Under the pieces are notes generated by a model, which was not told the DNA's origin, did not search any database, and saw only the letters and a list, made by a program, of their open reading frames with translations. Positions 36,025 through 44,233 of a stretch of 64,000 bases of DNA are shown piece by piece. Source of the stretch: Bacillota bacterium (GTDB lineage Bacteria; Bacillota; Sulfobacillia; Sulfobacillales; Sulfobacillaceae); the NCBI GenBank assembly GCA_023511625.1, contig JAIMBD010000003.1, forward strand, positions 186,001-250,000, in the 5' to 3' direction. Position 1 is the stretch's first letter. Every line of letters starts with the position of its first letter. Both the position numbers and the translations under genes were made by a program.

Positions 36025-37877
36025 GTGCCTGGCAGGCCGAAGCGGCCACCTGGACGTGGCGCGGAACCTTCGCCGACTATTTTCGAGCCGTCGTCCAGCA
36101 TCCGACGTGGGCGCGCCTTGCGCACGCGCGCATCTACGACATGGTCGCCGCCAGAGGCGTCGACGTCGATCCCGACGGACGATCCCGCTATCCGTTTTTT
36201 GCCGAGCACCTCTTTGGCCTCGACGAGGCCGTGTCGGCTGTCATGGAATATTTCCGGGCCGCCGCCCTTCGCCTGGAGGTGCGCAAGCGCATCCTCCTTC
36301 TGGTGGGGCCAGTGGGCGGAGGCAAGTCCACGCTGGTGCAGCTGTTAAAGCGAGGGCTGGAGGAGTACAGCCGATCCGAAGCGGGGGCGCTGTTTGCCAT
36401 CGCCGGATGCCCGATGCACGAGGAGCCGCTGCATCTGATTCCCGAGGCGCTGCGGCCCACAGTGCGCGCGCGCTATGGGCTCTACATCGAAGGCGAACTC
36501 TGCCCGCGGTGTCGCCAACGCGTGGCCGAGGAATTCGGAGGGGACATCGCGGCAGTGCCGGTCGAGCGGATTTGTTTGTCGGAAAGCGAGCGGGTGGGCA
36601 TCGGGACGTTCAGCCCGAGCGATCCGAAGAGCCAGGACATCGCCGAATTGACCGGCAGCGTCGACCTTCAGGCCATCGGAGAGTGGGGGGCCGAATCGGA
36701 TCCCCGTGCCTTTCGCTTCGACGGAGAGTTGAACGTTGCCAACCGCGGCCTGATGGAATTCATCGAGGTGTTGAAGTGCGATGAGCGGTTCCTGTACACC
36801 CTGTTGACGTTGGCCCAAGAGCAGCGCATCAAGACCGGCCGCTACGCGCTCATCTACGCCGACGAGGCGGTGGTGGCCCACACCAACGAGGCCGAGTTCC
36901 GCCGTTTTCTAGAGAACCGGCGCAATGAGGCGTTGGTCGACCGGTTGGTGGTGGTGCGGGTGCCGTATACCTTGAAGGTGAGCGAGGAGGAGCGCATCTA
37001 CGCCAAACTCCTCGGCGAGGCCGACCTCGGCGGTCTGCACCTGGCGCCTCACACTTTAAGGGTCGCGGCCATGTTCGCCGTCCTCTCCCGCCTTAGGCCC
37101 TCGCGCCGCTACGGTCTTTCGCTGGTGGCCAAAATGCACCGATACGACGGTCAGGCGGACCTGCAAGACGGAGCCGTAGACCTGGAGGCGCTGCGGGCGG
37201 AGTGGCCCGACGAAGGGATGGACGGATTGTCGCCCCGCTTTGTCTTCAACCGCCTGGCTACGGCCGCGGTGCGTGCCCACGGTCGGTGCCTCGGACCGAT
37301 CGAGGTGATGCGCGCCCTGCGGGAAGGCGTGCAACAGTGGGCGGGGGCCGATGCCGCCGAACGGGAGCGGCTTTTCAACCTGCTCTACGAAGTGCGCCGC
37401 GAATACGAGGAGCTGGCCCGGCACGATGTCCAGCGCGCGCTGGTAGACGCGTACGAAACTGCGGGCCAAGCATTGGCCGACCGGTACTGGGCCCAAGTCC
37501 AGGCCTACCTCGGTCACGGCGGGGCCCGCGACCCTATCACCGGACAGCCGGTAGCCGCCGACGAGGCCCTGATGCGGGCCATCGAAGAGCCCATCGGGAT
37601 CACAGAGGCCGCCAAACGCGCCTTTAGGGAAGAGATCGCCTTTTGGGTCGCGGCTGGCCCCCTACGGGGGCAAGCCTTGCCCTGGCGAGACCACCCTGGC
37701 TTGCGCGAGGCCATCGAACGCCAGCTGTTCGCCGATCTCCGGCGGGCACTGCGCCTGGCCGGCCACGGTCGCGAGGGGAGCCAGGGGGTGGTATCGCGTC
37801 TGGTCGCTGAGGGCGGCTACTGTCCCGTCTGCGCCGAAGGCGTTCTCCACTACCTCAGCACTGCCGAAGGAGGTTAG
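36003..37877 (+). CDS. prkA: PrkA serine protein kinase / AAA+ protein
   Basis: 624 residues from GTG 36003 behind GGGGGAGGAGAGG, close to the 631 of B. subtilis. It has an N-terminal AAA+ domain with Walker A GPVGGGKST at about 103-111 and a zinc-like CPRCRQR pair. Conserved stretches are FSPSDPKSQDIAELTGSVD, NRGLMEFIEVLK and YADEAVVAHTNEAEF. The C-terminal PrkA domain has distant kinase similarity. PrkA affects sporulation through sigma-K; a Lon-like protease activity has also been proposed for the Bacillus protein. Overlap with spoVR points to coupled translation of the triad. Confidence 0.95.
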   Translation: MELWEAVSAWQAEAATWTWRGTFADYFRAVVQHPTWARLAHARIYDMVAARGVDVDPDGRSRYPFFAEHLFGLDEAVSAVMEYFRAAALRLEVRKRILLLVGPVGGGKSTLVQLLKRGLEEYSRSEAGALFAIAGCPMHEEPLHLIPEALRPTVRARYGLYIEGELCPRCRQRVAEEFGGDIAAVPVERICLSESERVGIGTFSPSDPKSQDIAELTGSVDLQAIGEWGAESDPRAFRFDGELNVANRGLMEFIEVLKCDERFLYTLLTLAQEQRIKTGRYALIYADEAVVAHTNEAEFRRFLENRRNEALVDRLVVVRVPYTLKVSEEERIYAKLLGEADLGGLHLAPHTLRVAAMFAVLSRLRPSRRYGLSLVAKMHRYDGQADLQDGAVDLEALRAEWPDEGMDGLSPRFVFNRLATAAVRAHGRCLGPIEVMRALREGVQQWAGADAAERERLFNLLYEVRREYEELARHDVQRALVDAYETAGQALADRYWAQVQAYLGHGGARDPITGQPVAADEALMRAIEEPIGITEAAKRAFREEIAFWVAAGPLRGQALPWRDHPGLREAIERQLFADLRRALRLAGHGREGSQGVVSRLVAEGGYCPVCAEGVLHYLSTAEGG

Positions 37878-37886
37878 GGCGGTGCC

Positions 37887-38984
37887 TCACGGGCCGGGGA
37901 ACCGTGGCCGACCGCCCGGCAACGCAAAGGCCGGCAGTCGGCGGCCCGTGATGGCCGCTGTCACGGCGTCGCCGCTTTGGCCTACCGGGCGCACCCGCAA
38001 TAGCCAGCGCGACCCGTCGGGGCCCGTCAACACTGCCTCCAGCCCGCCCTCGCGGACCGCGACCGGACCGCGATAGACGAGGTGTTGCGCATCCGGTCCG
38101 AGCGCGGCAGACCCGCCGGTCACCACCCATCCGTCGGGCGCCGGTTGGCCCTGCAGGACTAGGGTCAAAGTGGCGTCGACGGGGCTCGGGAGCGAAAACG
38201 TAAACGACACAGCCGAGTCGCCTGGCTCGACGTTTGCCGTGGCCGTGCCGGTGGTGGCGAATTCGAGGGGCAAGGACCAGCTTGGGCTAGCGGCCGGGGG
38301 CACAGCCACAGGAGGTAGCCGGGAGCCGTTGCCGTGACCGTTATTGGCCACCTGGTTCCATCCCGGTCGAAAGGGCCCGGTGGCGGCCCAGGTCGTGCCG
38401 CCGAGGCCAAGGAGGGCCAAGAGGGCAATCCCTACCGGCCCGAACCCACCGCGCCCGGCCTGAACCACCCGCCATCCGGTCAGCCCCAGCACTGCCGCGG
38501 CGGCCGCGGCGTACATCACTGCCATCCACCCGGTGGCGGTATCGCTGCCGGTGCCAAGCCCGTGGACCGTGGCCAACGCCCAGATAAGAAAGGTGGCGTA
38601 GTGAATCCGCCGCCACCAGCGAAACCCGATGTGTGGGCGCAACCAAGTCGACAGGGCCACCACCGCGCCGAGGTCGAACGCCACCACGCCGAGCGCCATC
38701 CACAGGGGCCGGTAGTGGCTGGCCCCGGGGACCCAGATCTCGACGGCAGTAAAGGCCGTGAAGGGGTCGATCCACACCGTCAGGATGTGAAGTGCCGTGA
38801 AGAGCCCGCTCCACAGCAAAAGCCGCTGGTGCAGGTCGTCGTTCAGCATGCGCGGCCAGCGTTGCGGCGACTGCCAGCGCAGGCTGAGCAACAACCCAAA
38901 GACCACGGCCAGGGTCAACAGCGCATAGGCCGTGATCCCTCCTGCTCGCGCCAGGATCCAGTCCCACTCAGCCCACCACGGCAT
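37887..38984 (-). CDS. Ferric-reductase-like haem membrane protein with an exported C-terminal domain
   Basis: 365 residues from ATG 38984, after AGAGGAGG on the minus strand; it overlaps apbE by 17 nt. Residues 10-200 form about six membrane helices. His52 and His66 lie in one helix and His128 and His141 in another, the spacing of a two-haem ferric-reductase/YedZ (MsrQ) type domain that carries electrons across the membrane. After the last helix (about 185-200) comes a domain of about 160 residues rich in beta-strand (EFATTGTATANVEPGDSAVSF, ending in GGRPRFPGP), probably outside the cell. It has no family I recognise. No NAD or FAD domain is present, so electrons must enter from quinol or a partner. 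Confidence 0.75.
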   Translation of the reverse strand: MPWWAEWDWILARAGGITAYALLTLAVVFGLLLSLRWQSPQRWPRMLNDDLHQRLLLWSGLFTALHILTVWIDPFTAFTAVEIWVPGASHYRPLWMALGVVAFDLGAVVALSTWLRPHIGFRWWRRIHYATFLIWALATVHGLGTGSDTATGWMAVMYAAAAAAVLGLTGWRVVQAGRGGFGPVGIALLALLGLGGTTWAATGPFRPGWNQVANNGHGNGSRLPPVAVPPAASPSWSLPLEFATTGTATANVEPGDSAVSFTFSLPSPVDATLTLVLQGQPAPDGWVVTGGSAALGPDAQHLVYRGPVAVREGGLEAVLTGPDGSRWLLRVRPVGQSGDAVTAAITGRRLPAFALPGGRPRFPGP

Positions 38985-39936
38985 GCCGCATCGCCTCCTC
39001 TGGGGGTTCAGGCAGGCCAATCCATTGCACGGAGCCATCGGCCAGGGCCAAGACCCCGCCCAGGCGCCGTGCCTGGAGAAACGCCGCGCCGGCAGCGGCG
39101 CCTAAAATCCAGGCCACTGTCGCGGCCACGTCGGCCTCGGCGCACCGAGGCGCCACCACGCTACACCAAACCAAGTCTGAGGTGGCACAGGTGCCGGCTC
39201 GGGGATCAATCAGATGATGACGCCACCGGTCGCCTTGCCGCCACCGGCGGTGCTGGGGGCCGGAGGTGGCGATGGCCCCCTGCCGCAGCACCAGTCGCTG
39301 CCCCTGGGGCAACGCCACCACCCATCCCGAAAGTCCCGGCGGAGTCCCGGCCACGGCCAGGTCCCCGCCGGCGCTGACCAAGGCCGGCGTGGCTCCCTGG
39401 GCGGTCAGCCGGCGCAAGGCCTCGTCGACGGCCAGTCCTTTGCCGATGCCGCCGAGGTCCAGAGTGGTCTTGGGCGGCAGAAAAAGTCGCGCGCCGCCTC
39501 GGTCGACCATCACGGTGCGCCAGGTTCCCCACACGGTGGCCGCTCGGGCTTGGGGGGAGGGTGCCGGCAAGGGATCGGTCAGGGCAGCAAAGGGGCGGTC
39601 GTACCCCAAGGCGACCAAGACTCCGCCCACGGTGGGGTCGAAGAGACCGCCCGTGGCCTCGGCCGCCGCGAGGGCTTGAGTCACCGCCCAGCCCAACAGC
39701 GGCGGGACCCGGTGCCAGTGGCCCGGTCCATGATTGACCCGAGAGAGCGCACTTTGGGGGTCAAAGCGGCTCAACACCGCCTCAAAGCCTCCGAACACTT
39801 CCCGCAGCACACCGAGCGCGCGCGGCTCCGACGATGCCGGAACCACCGCTTCCACCGTGGAGCCCATGGCCCCAAAGGTGATGCGGGTAAATCCCGCCGG
39901 AGTGAGGAGGCTTTGGGTCTCCGACTCAGGAGACAT
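38968..39936 (-). CDS. apbE: ApbE family FAD:protein FMN transferase
   Basis: Attaches FMN through a phosphoester to Ser/Thr of exported redox proteins. 322 residues. Motifs are FGAMGSTVEAVV, the LDLGGIGKGLAVDEAL segment, SAGGDLAVAG and the metal/FAD site HHLIDPRAGTCA. There is no obvious signal peptide or lipobox, which is unusual for ApbE acting outside the cell, so it may act in the cytoplasm or the start may be mis-set. It lies between a small membrane protein gene (11-nt overlap) and a haem membrane protein gene (17-nt overlap), a tight three-gene operon. Confidence 0.92.
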   Translation of the reverse strand: MSPESETQSLLTPAGFTRITFGAMGSTVEAVVPASSEPRALGVLREVFGGFEAVLSRFDPQSALSRVNHGPGHWHRVPPLLGWAVTQALAAAEATGGLFDPTVGGVLVALGYDRPFAALTDPLPAPSPQARAATVWGTWRTVMVDRGGARLFLPPKTTLDLGGIGKGLAVDEALRRLTAQGATPALVSAGGDLAVAGTPPGLSGWVVALPQGQRLVLRQGAIATSGPQHRRWRQGDRWRHHLIDPRAGTCATSDLVWCSVVAPRCAEADVAATVAWILGAAAGAAFLQARRLGGVLALADGSVQWIGLPEPPEEAMRHAVVG

Positions 39937-40204
39937 GGGTCATCGCCATCGGGGGAGGACTGGCGGGCGGGATGCCGACGTCATAGCCCCCGGAATTGCT
40001 GGAAAAGAAGCCGCCGTCTTCTGGGACCAGGCTTGATGTCGGTGGCGGGGGGCTCGGGCGCACTGTGCCCACTGGATGGTGCAAGACCAACACCAAAAGG
40101 GTGGCAAAGCCGCCCAGACTGACCCACGCCACCCCCTGCCGCAGGCGCGCGCGCCAACGCAGCCACCGTTCTCGTGGGCCTGCCCCTCTAGGTGTCGGGT
40201 TCAT
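39926..40204 (-). CDS. Small single-pass membrane protein of the ApbE operon
   Basis: 92 residues from ATG 40204, 7 nt after AAGGAGGG on the minus strand. A basic N-terminus (MNPTPRGAGPRERWLRWRARLRQ, shown in part) precedes one transmembrane helix (about 26-42). The C-terminal 50 residues are probably outside and low-complexity (Pro, Ser, Gly: GGFFSSNSGGYDVGIPP). No CXXC, haem or flavinylation motif is visible. It is the first gene of the ApbE operon. I do not recognise a family; an anchor or assembly partner is the best guess. Confidence 0.65.
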   Translation of the reverse strand: MNPTPRGAGPRERWLRWRARLRQGVAWVSLGGFATLLVLVLHHPVGTVRPSPPPPTSSLVPEDGGFFSSNSGGYDVGIPPASPPPMAMTHVS

Positions 40205-40299
40205 GGTCGTCCCTCCTTGCTCGCCGCCTCTTTCGGGGGCCATCGGGAGCGCGATGCGGCCTTGCGCCCCCAAAGCCTCCTCAGAGGCGTTTCGGGTCG

Positions 40300-40327
40300 C
40301 TCTTACCGTACCCAGGGAAGATTACAA
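40300..40327 (-). promoter_or_regulatory. Possible promoter of the ApbE operon
   Basis: On the minus strand, TTGTAA (40327-40322), a 16-nt spacer and TAAGAG (40305-40300), about 95 nt before the first gene. Matches are modest. Confidence 0.3.
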
Positions 40328-40399
40328 AATCATGACGGGGAGCTAAGAGCCTCCTGAACTGCTGCCGGTTGCAGGGACACGCGCCCGAAGACGCACCAA

Positions 40400-40420
40400 G
40401 GCCGCCCGCGAAGGGCGGCC
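40400..40420 (-). terminator. Strong hairpin after the peroxiredoxin gene
   Basis: A perfect 8-bp stem GGCCGCCC/GGGCGGCC with a 5-nt loop, 30 nt past the stop of the minus-strand peroxiredoxin gene. No T run follows on either strand, so termination would be weak or Rho-assisted. Confidence 0.5.
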
Positions 40421-40450
40421 TGGAAAGCGCCCGGGCGGACTCCGGGGCTG

Positions 40451-40897
40451 CTACAGGGCGCGGACGGCCCTTACCACCTCGTCGGCGTGACCGTCCACTT
40501 GGCCCACCTCGAAGATGCGGCGCACCCGTCCCGCTTTGTCGAGGATGAACGTGGTGCGGCGCGCCATCTGTCGCTCGTTGAGGATGCCGAGCTTTTCTGC
40601 CAGGGCCCCGCCCTCATCGGTCAGCAGCGGGAAATGCAGGCCGCACGCCGTGGCAAACGTCTCGTGGGAGCCTGGCGGGTCCACGCTCATCCCGATGACC
40701 ACGGTGTCGAGCGATTCCAACTCCCCCAACTTGCGGTCAAAGTCAATGGCCTCGCGCGTGCAACCGGGCGTAAGGTCCTTGGGGTAGAAATACAGGACCA
40801 CGTTCTTGTTTCCGCGGTAATCCTCCAGGCGAATGGTCTTTCCGTCGTATGTAGTCCCGACCACTTCCGGAAACAGGTCGCCCTCTTTGATGTTCAT
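40451..40897 (-). CDS. bcp: Thiol peroxidase of the Bcp/PrxQ family
   Basis: Reduces hydrogen and organic peroxides with thioredoxin or a similar donor. 148 residues from ATG 40897 behind GAAGGAGG. Peroxidatic Cys46 is in LTPGCTREA. The partner Cys usually five residues on (E. coli Cys50) is missing; Cys85 in ATACGLHFP fits the alpha-3 resolving Cys of the other PrxQ subtype, so a disulfide Cys46-Cys85 is likely. It is last in a minus-strand cluster with an HTH protein and a LON-domain protein. Confidence 0.95.
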   Translation of the reverse strand: MNIKEGDLFPEVVGTTYDGKTIRLEDYRGNKNVVLYFYPKDLTPGCTREAIDFDRKLGELESLDTVVIGMSVDPPGSHETFATACGLHFPLLTDEGGALAEKLGILNERQMARRTTFILDKAGRVRRIFEVGQVDGHADEVVRAVRAL

Positions 40898-40947
40898 TGG
40901 CGCGCTCCTCCTTCGCGTTCGGCTCGGTACGGGGTCGCCGGTGCGAG

Positions 40948-41211
40948 CTACCGCCGGTCTGGGGCGGGACGTCCTTTGGGACCCAAAGGTCCGTTTTCGA
41001 AGAAGTAGAGCGAGTACAGGTACGGGTCCACGACTGCGCGGTAGGCCTTGATGATGCCGATCTCTTCCAGCTGCGCGATGCGCCGTTCGACCTCTTCCAC
41101 CGTCAGGTCGAGCTCGTCGGCCAAGTCTTCGGCCGGAATGCGGGCGTTGTCGACGATGCGCTGCATGATTTCCCGGTCGATCCGGTCCACGCGAAAACCG
41201 GTTTCCGTCAT
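40948..41211 (-). CDS. Small Lrp/AsnC-type winged-helix DNA-binding protein
   Basis: 87 residues from ATG 41211 behind AAAGGAG. It consists of the Lrp/AsnC HTH only: DRIDREIMQRIVDNARI, EDLADELDLTVEEVERRIAQLEEIGIIKAYRAVVD. The effector-binding RAM domain that follows in full Lrp proteins is absent; the protein ends with a short Pro/Arg tail. It probably controls itself or neighbours. The genes on either side encode a LON-domain protein and a peroxiredoxin in the same direction. Confidence 0.75.
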   Translation of the reverse strand: MTETGFRVDRIDREIMQRIVDNARIPAEDLADELDLTVEEVERRIAQLEEIGIIKAYRAVVDPYLYSLYFFENGPLGPKGRPAPDRR

Positions 41212-41239
41212 CTTTTGGCTCCTTTCCCGCTCGGACGCC

Positions 41240-41848
41240 TCAAGAATTCATCGGCTCGGAGCGGTACGAATCCAGCAGGCCTCTGAGCAGCGCCACCTCT
41301 TTGGCCAGGCGGGCTTGGGTGGTGCGCAGCTCCAAGAGTTCTTGGCGCTCCTCGGGGCCTAAGGGGAGGTGTTGCGCGATCCAGTAGGAGACGGCCTCCG
41401 GGTGGCGCGGCAACACCGGGTGGGGGATCCCGAGGTCGACGACGCTCCACAGCTCCGACCCCAGGGCACGGGCCTCCTCGACCAACAGGGGAGACACCGG
41501 CTCGTCCAGGTCTGGCAAAAACCGCGCCTGACCCACCAGATAGCGGTCGCCATGGCGGTAGGATAGCAGATGCACGCGGCTGATGCCAATCAGCGCCAGC
41601 GGCGAGGAGGTCCGCTCCAGCGTTCCGTGCACCACCCGGGCGATGGTGGCGATGGTGTGCGGCAATTCTGGGCCCTCCGGGTGGGGCCGGCGAGCCAGAG
41701 CCACAGCCACTGGCAGGTCTTGACGCATGGCCTCGAACAGGACCGGCGGAAGGGTGGAATCCTCGGCCAGCGGCACCCGCATCCCCGGGAAAATCACGGC
41801 TTGGGCGGCATAGATGGGCAAGGTGATGGTTTCCCGACTGACTGGCAC
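41240..41848 (-). CDS. LON substrate-binding-domain protein (no protease domain)
   Basis: 202 residues from GTG 41848, which lies 8 nt after GGAGGAGG on the minus strand; the frame is open further upstream without a ribosome site. It starts TITLPIYAAQAVIFPGMRVPL, matching the N-terminal domain of Lon (LPLRDVVVFPGMVVPL-like), with ARVVHGT and IGISRVHLL later. The ATPase and Ser-Lys protease domains are absent, as in the family of free-standing LON-domain proteins. The C-terminus is helical (EERQELLELRTTQARLAKEV, possible coiled coil). Function unknown; substrate recognition is a guess. Confidence 0.82.
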   Translation of the reverse strand: MPVSRETITLPIYAAQAVIFPGMRVPLAEDSTLPPVLFEAMRQDLPVAVALARRPHPEGPELPHTIATIARVVHGTLERTSSPLALIGISRVHLLSYRHGDRYLVGQARFLPDLDEPVSPLLVEEARALGSELWSVVDLGIPHPVLPRHPEAVSYWIAQHLPLGPEERQELLELRTTQARLAKEVALLRGLLDSYRSEPMNS

Positions 41849-41943
41849 CCGTCTCGCCTCCTCCGTCACGGTCGAGGGCGGCTTTAGGGACCTCGGCGCC
41901 GGGGTCGGCCTGGACCCTCCGGCGCGGGCAGCGGTGGGCAATC

Positions 41944-41952
41944 TGCTACAAT
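41944..41952 (+). promoter_or_regulatory. Extended -10 promoter for asnS
   Basis: TG (41944-41945), C, TACAAT (41947-41952), 64 nt before asnS. No good -35. No T-box element is visible in the short leader. Confidence 0.5.
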
Positions 41953-42015
41953 AAGTATACCCGATCCAGCACACCTGGCGTACGGGGAAACCGACATCGG
42001 CGGAGGGAGTCCGAG

Positions 42016-43308
42016 GTGCGGGTGCGCATCGCAGAGTTGCCCCAGTGGGTGGACCAGACAGTCACTGTGAGCGGGTGGGTCTGGCACTGGCGGTCGTCCG
42101 GACGCATTGCCTTTGCCGAGGTGCGAGACGGAACGGGCGTGGTGCAGTGCGTGGTGCGCGCCGCGGCCGGTCCGAGGGATGCCGGAGAGCTGCGCCTGCC
42201 GCTGGAAACGGCCGTGACCGTGCAAGGCCGGGTGCGGCGCGATGCCCGTGCTCCTGGAGGCGTGGAGCTGGAGGTGGCGTCGCTCGAGGTGGTGGGAGCC
42301 AGCGACAGCAGCTATCCCCTTCAGCCCAAGAGCCACGGCATCGATTTTTTGCTCGACTGGCGCCACCTGTGGGTGCGCAGTCCGCGTCAAGCCGCCATCC
42401 TCCGCCTTCGAGCTGAGGTGGTGCGCGCCATCCGCGGGTTTCTCGACGGGGCCGGTTTTGTGGCGGTCGATCCGCCCATTTTGACTCCATCGGCCGCGGA
42501 AGGCACCACCACCTTGTTTGCAGTGGATTACTTTGGCCAGCCGGCGTACCTCTCCCAGTCTGGGCAACTATACCTCGAGGCGCTGGCCATGGCCCTGGGC
42601 CGGGTCTACGCGTTTGGTCCCACCTTTCGCGCCGAGCGCTCGAAGACGCGCCGGCACCTGACGGAATTTTGGATGGTGGAGCCGGAGATGGCGTTTTGCC
42701 GGTTCGAGGAGAACCTGGCCTGGCAGGAGCGGCTTATCACGGCCGTGGTCGAACACGTGCTAAGCCACTGCGCGTCGGAACTCGCCCAGTTGGGGCGGGA
42801 CCTCACACGGCTGGAGCAAGTGCGCCCGCCATTTCCTCGGTTGACCTACGACGAGGCCATCCGCCTGCTTGAGGCCCAGGGTTTTGCCATCGCCTGGGGG
42901 GAAGACCTGGGAGCCCGCGAGGAGCAAGCCCTGGCCTCCTTGAGCGACCGTCCGCTCTTCCTGACCCACTTTCCCACGGCCCAAAAGGCGTTCTACATGC
43001 AGCCGGACCCCGAGCGCCCCGAGGTGGTGTTGGCGGCAGACCTATTGGCTCCGGAAGGATACGGGGAGATTATCGGCGGCAGCGAGCGCATCGCCGACCT
43101 TCCGCTGTTGCGGCGGCGGATGATGGAGACGGGGTTGGACCCGGAGGCGGAGGCGTATCGGTGGTACCTCGACCTTCGCCGGTGGGGCTCGGTGCCGCAC
43201 AGCGGCTTCGGCCTGGGCCTTGAGCGCACCGTGGCGTGGCTCGGGGGACTCGAGCACGTGCGCGAGGCGTCGGCGTTTCCGCGCATGCTGTATCGGTTGC
43301 GACCGTAA
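42016..43308 (+). CDS. asnS: Asparaginyl-tRNA synthetase
   Basis: A class IIb synthetase of 430 residues. GTG 42016 follows CGGAGGGAG. It has an N-terminal OB-fold (VTVSGWVWHWRSSGRIAFAEVRDG), then the class II core with PPILTPSAAEGTTTLF, motif 2 FRAERSKTRRHLTEFWMVEPEM and motif 3 GFGLGLERTVAWL. The GEIIGGSER segment and the FPTAQKAFYM stretch distinguish AsnRS from AspRS. A free-standing gene with its own promoter, divergent from the LON/HTH/peroxiredoxin cluster. Confidence 0.94.
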   Translation: MRVRIAELPQWVDQTVTVSGWVWHWRSSGRIAFAEVRDGTGVVQCVVRAAAGPRDAGELRLPLETAVTVQGRVRRDARAPGGVELEVASLEVVGASDSSYPLQPKSHGIDFLLDWRHLWVRSPRQAAILRLRAEVVRAIRGFLDGAGFVAVDPPILTPSAAEGTTTLFAVDYFGQPAYLSQSGQLYLEALAMALGRVYAFGPTFRAERSKTRRHLTEFWMVEPEMAFCRFEENLAWQERLITAVVEHVLSHCASELAQLGRDLTRLEQVRPPFPRLTYDEAIRLLEAQGFAIAWGEDLGAREEQALASLSDRPLFLTHFPTAQKAFYMQPDPERPEVVLAADLLAPEGYGEIIGGSERIADLPLLRRRMMETGLDPEAEAYRWYLDLRRWGSVPHSGFGLGLERTVAWLGGLEHVREASAFPRMLYRLRP

Positions 43309-43323
43309 CGGGGAGGCGCGTCG

Positions 43324-44196
43324 ATGGAAACCGAGAATGCGGCCGTGGCGATCGGCGCGGCCTTAAAGGCCGCGCGCGAGGCGCGGGGGCTGTCGATCGT
43401 GGCCGTGAGCCAGGAACTGCGCATTCCACCGCATTACCTGGAGGCCTTGGAGGTGGGCAACTGGAGCCGATTTCCGGCCGAATTCTACGGGCAGGGGTTC
43501 TTGCGCTCCTATGCCCGGTATCTGGGTTTAGACGCCGAGGCCTTGGTGGCGCAGCGCCGGGCCATGCTGGCGGCCCAGGCGCCTGCCCCCTTCGGTTCCG
43601 GAAGCGGGAGCGGACGGGGGATGCCCCCCGGGACGATGGCGGGAGCGCCGGTGCTGAACGGGCGGCGCCGTGGGGGCAAGCCCCTGGGGGGCGGAGCCGG
43701 GATCGGCGTCCTTGCCCTGTTGGTCCTCTTTGCCGGCGGGTTGTGGCTTCTACGTCACCACCCTCCGCATCCCCTTCGACCTCCGGCGGCAGGCGCGCCC
43801 GTGGCCGCGTACCCAGGCGGCCAAAAGACGACCCGGCGGGCCCGCCCCGTCCCCTCCCCACCGGTGACGGCCTCCACGGCTCCCCCCGTGGCTGTGGTGA
43901 GTCGGAGCGGTGGCCCCACGGTCATGGTGGCCTCGCCGCCGATTCGGGTGGTCGTTCATTTCGTAGGGCCGTGCTGGGTCCAGGCGTGGAGCAACGGGCA
44001 AGAGGTGGATGCCGGCACGTTGTTCCAGGCCGGTCAGCGCTATGCGGTGTCGGGCGGGCAGTCGGTGACGATGCTTTTTGGCAACAGCGGCGCGGCGCTG
44101 GTGACGGTTAACGGCCAGACTTTGGGCAGCCTTGGCCCGAAGGGCGCCGTGCGGACGGTGCACTTTGAGGTGGGCGACACAGCGCTGGCAGGATAA
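43324..44196 (+). CDS. rodZ: RodZ-like membrane protein with HTH domain
   Basis: 290 residues from ATG 43324. An HTH_25 domain (about 10-75: GAALKAAREARGLSIVAVSQEL, then PPHYLEALEVGNW and GFLRSYARYLGLD) is joined by a Gly-rich linker to one transmembrane helix (about 120-141). After a Pro-rich spacer comes a beta-rich outer domain (VVVHFVGPCWVQAWSNGQEV, then YAVSGGQSVTMLFGNSGAALVTVNG), matching DUF4115. RodZ links MreB to the cell-wall elongation machinery. In B. subtilis the homologue YmfM lies directly before pgsA; here about 15 kb separates the two. Confidence 0.88.
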   Translation: METENAAVAIGAALKAAREARGLSIVAVSQELRIPPHYLEALEVGNWSRFPAEFYGQGFLRSYARYLGLDAEALVAQRRAMLAAQAPAPFGSGSGSGRGMPPGTMAGAPVLNGRRRGGKPLGGGAGIGVLALLVLFAGGLWLLRHHPPHPLRPPAAGAPVAAYPGGQKTTRRARPVPSPPVTASTAPPVAVVSRSGGPTVMVASPPIRVVVHFVGPCWVQAWSNGQEVDAGTLFQAGQRYAVSGGQSVTMLFGNSGAALVTVNGQTLGSLGPKGAVRTVHFEVGDTALAG

Positions 44197-44233
44197 GGGA
44201 TTTTGCCCGAGCATGGAAGAAGGAGGCAGGAGG

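Noticed and set aside
40451-40897. Missing resolving Cys in the peroxiredoxin as a defect
   Set aside because: PrxQ proteins of the alpha-3 type use a Cys near position 85, which is present, so it is a subtype and not a loss.
41953-42015. T-box or other riboswitch before asnS
   Set aside because: The leader is only about 55 nt and lacks the T-box sequence and a terminator.
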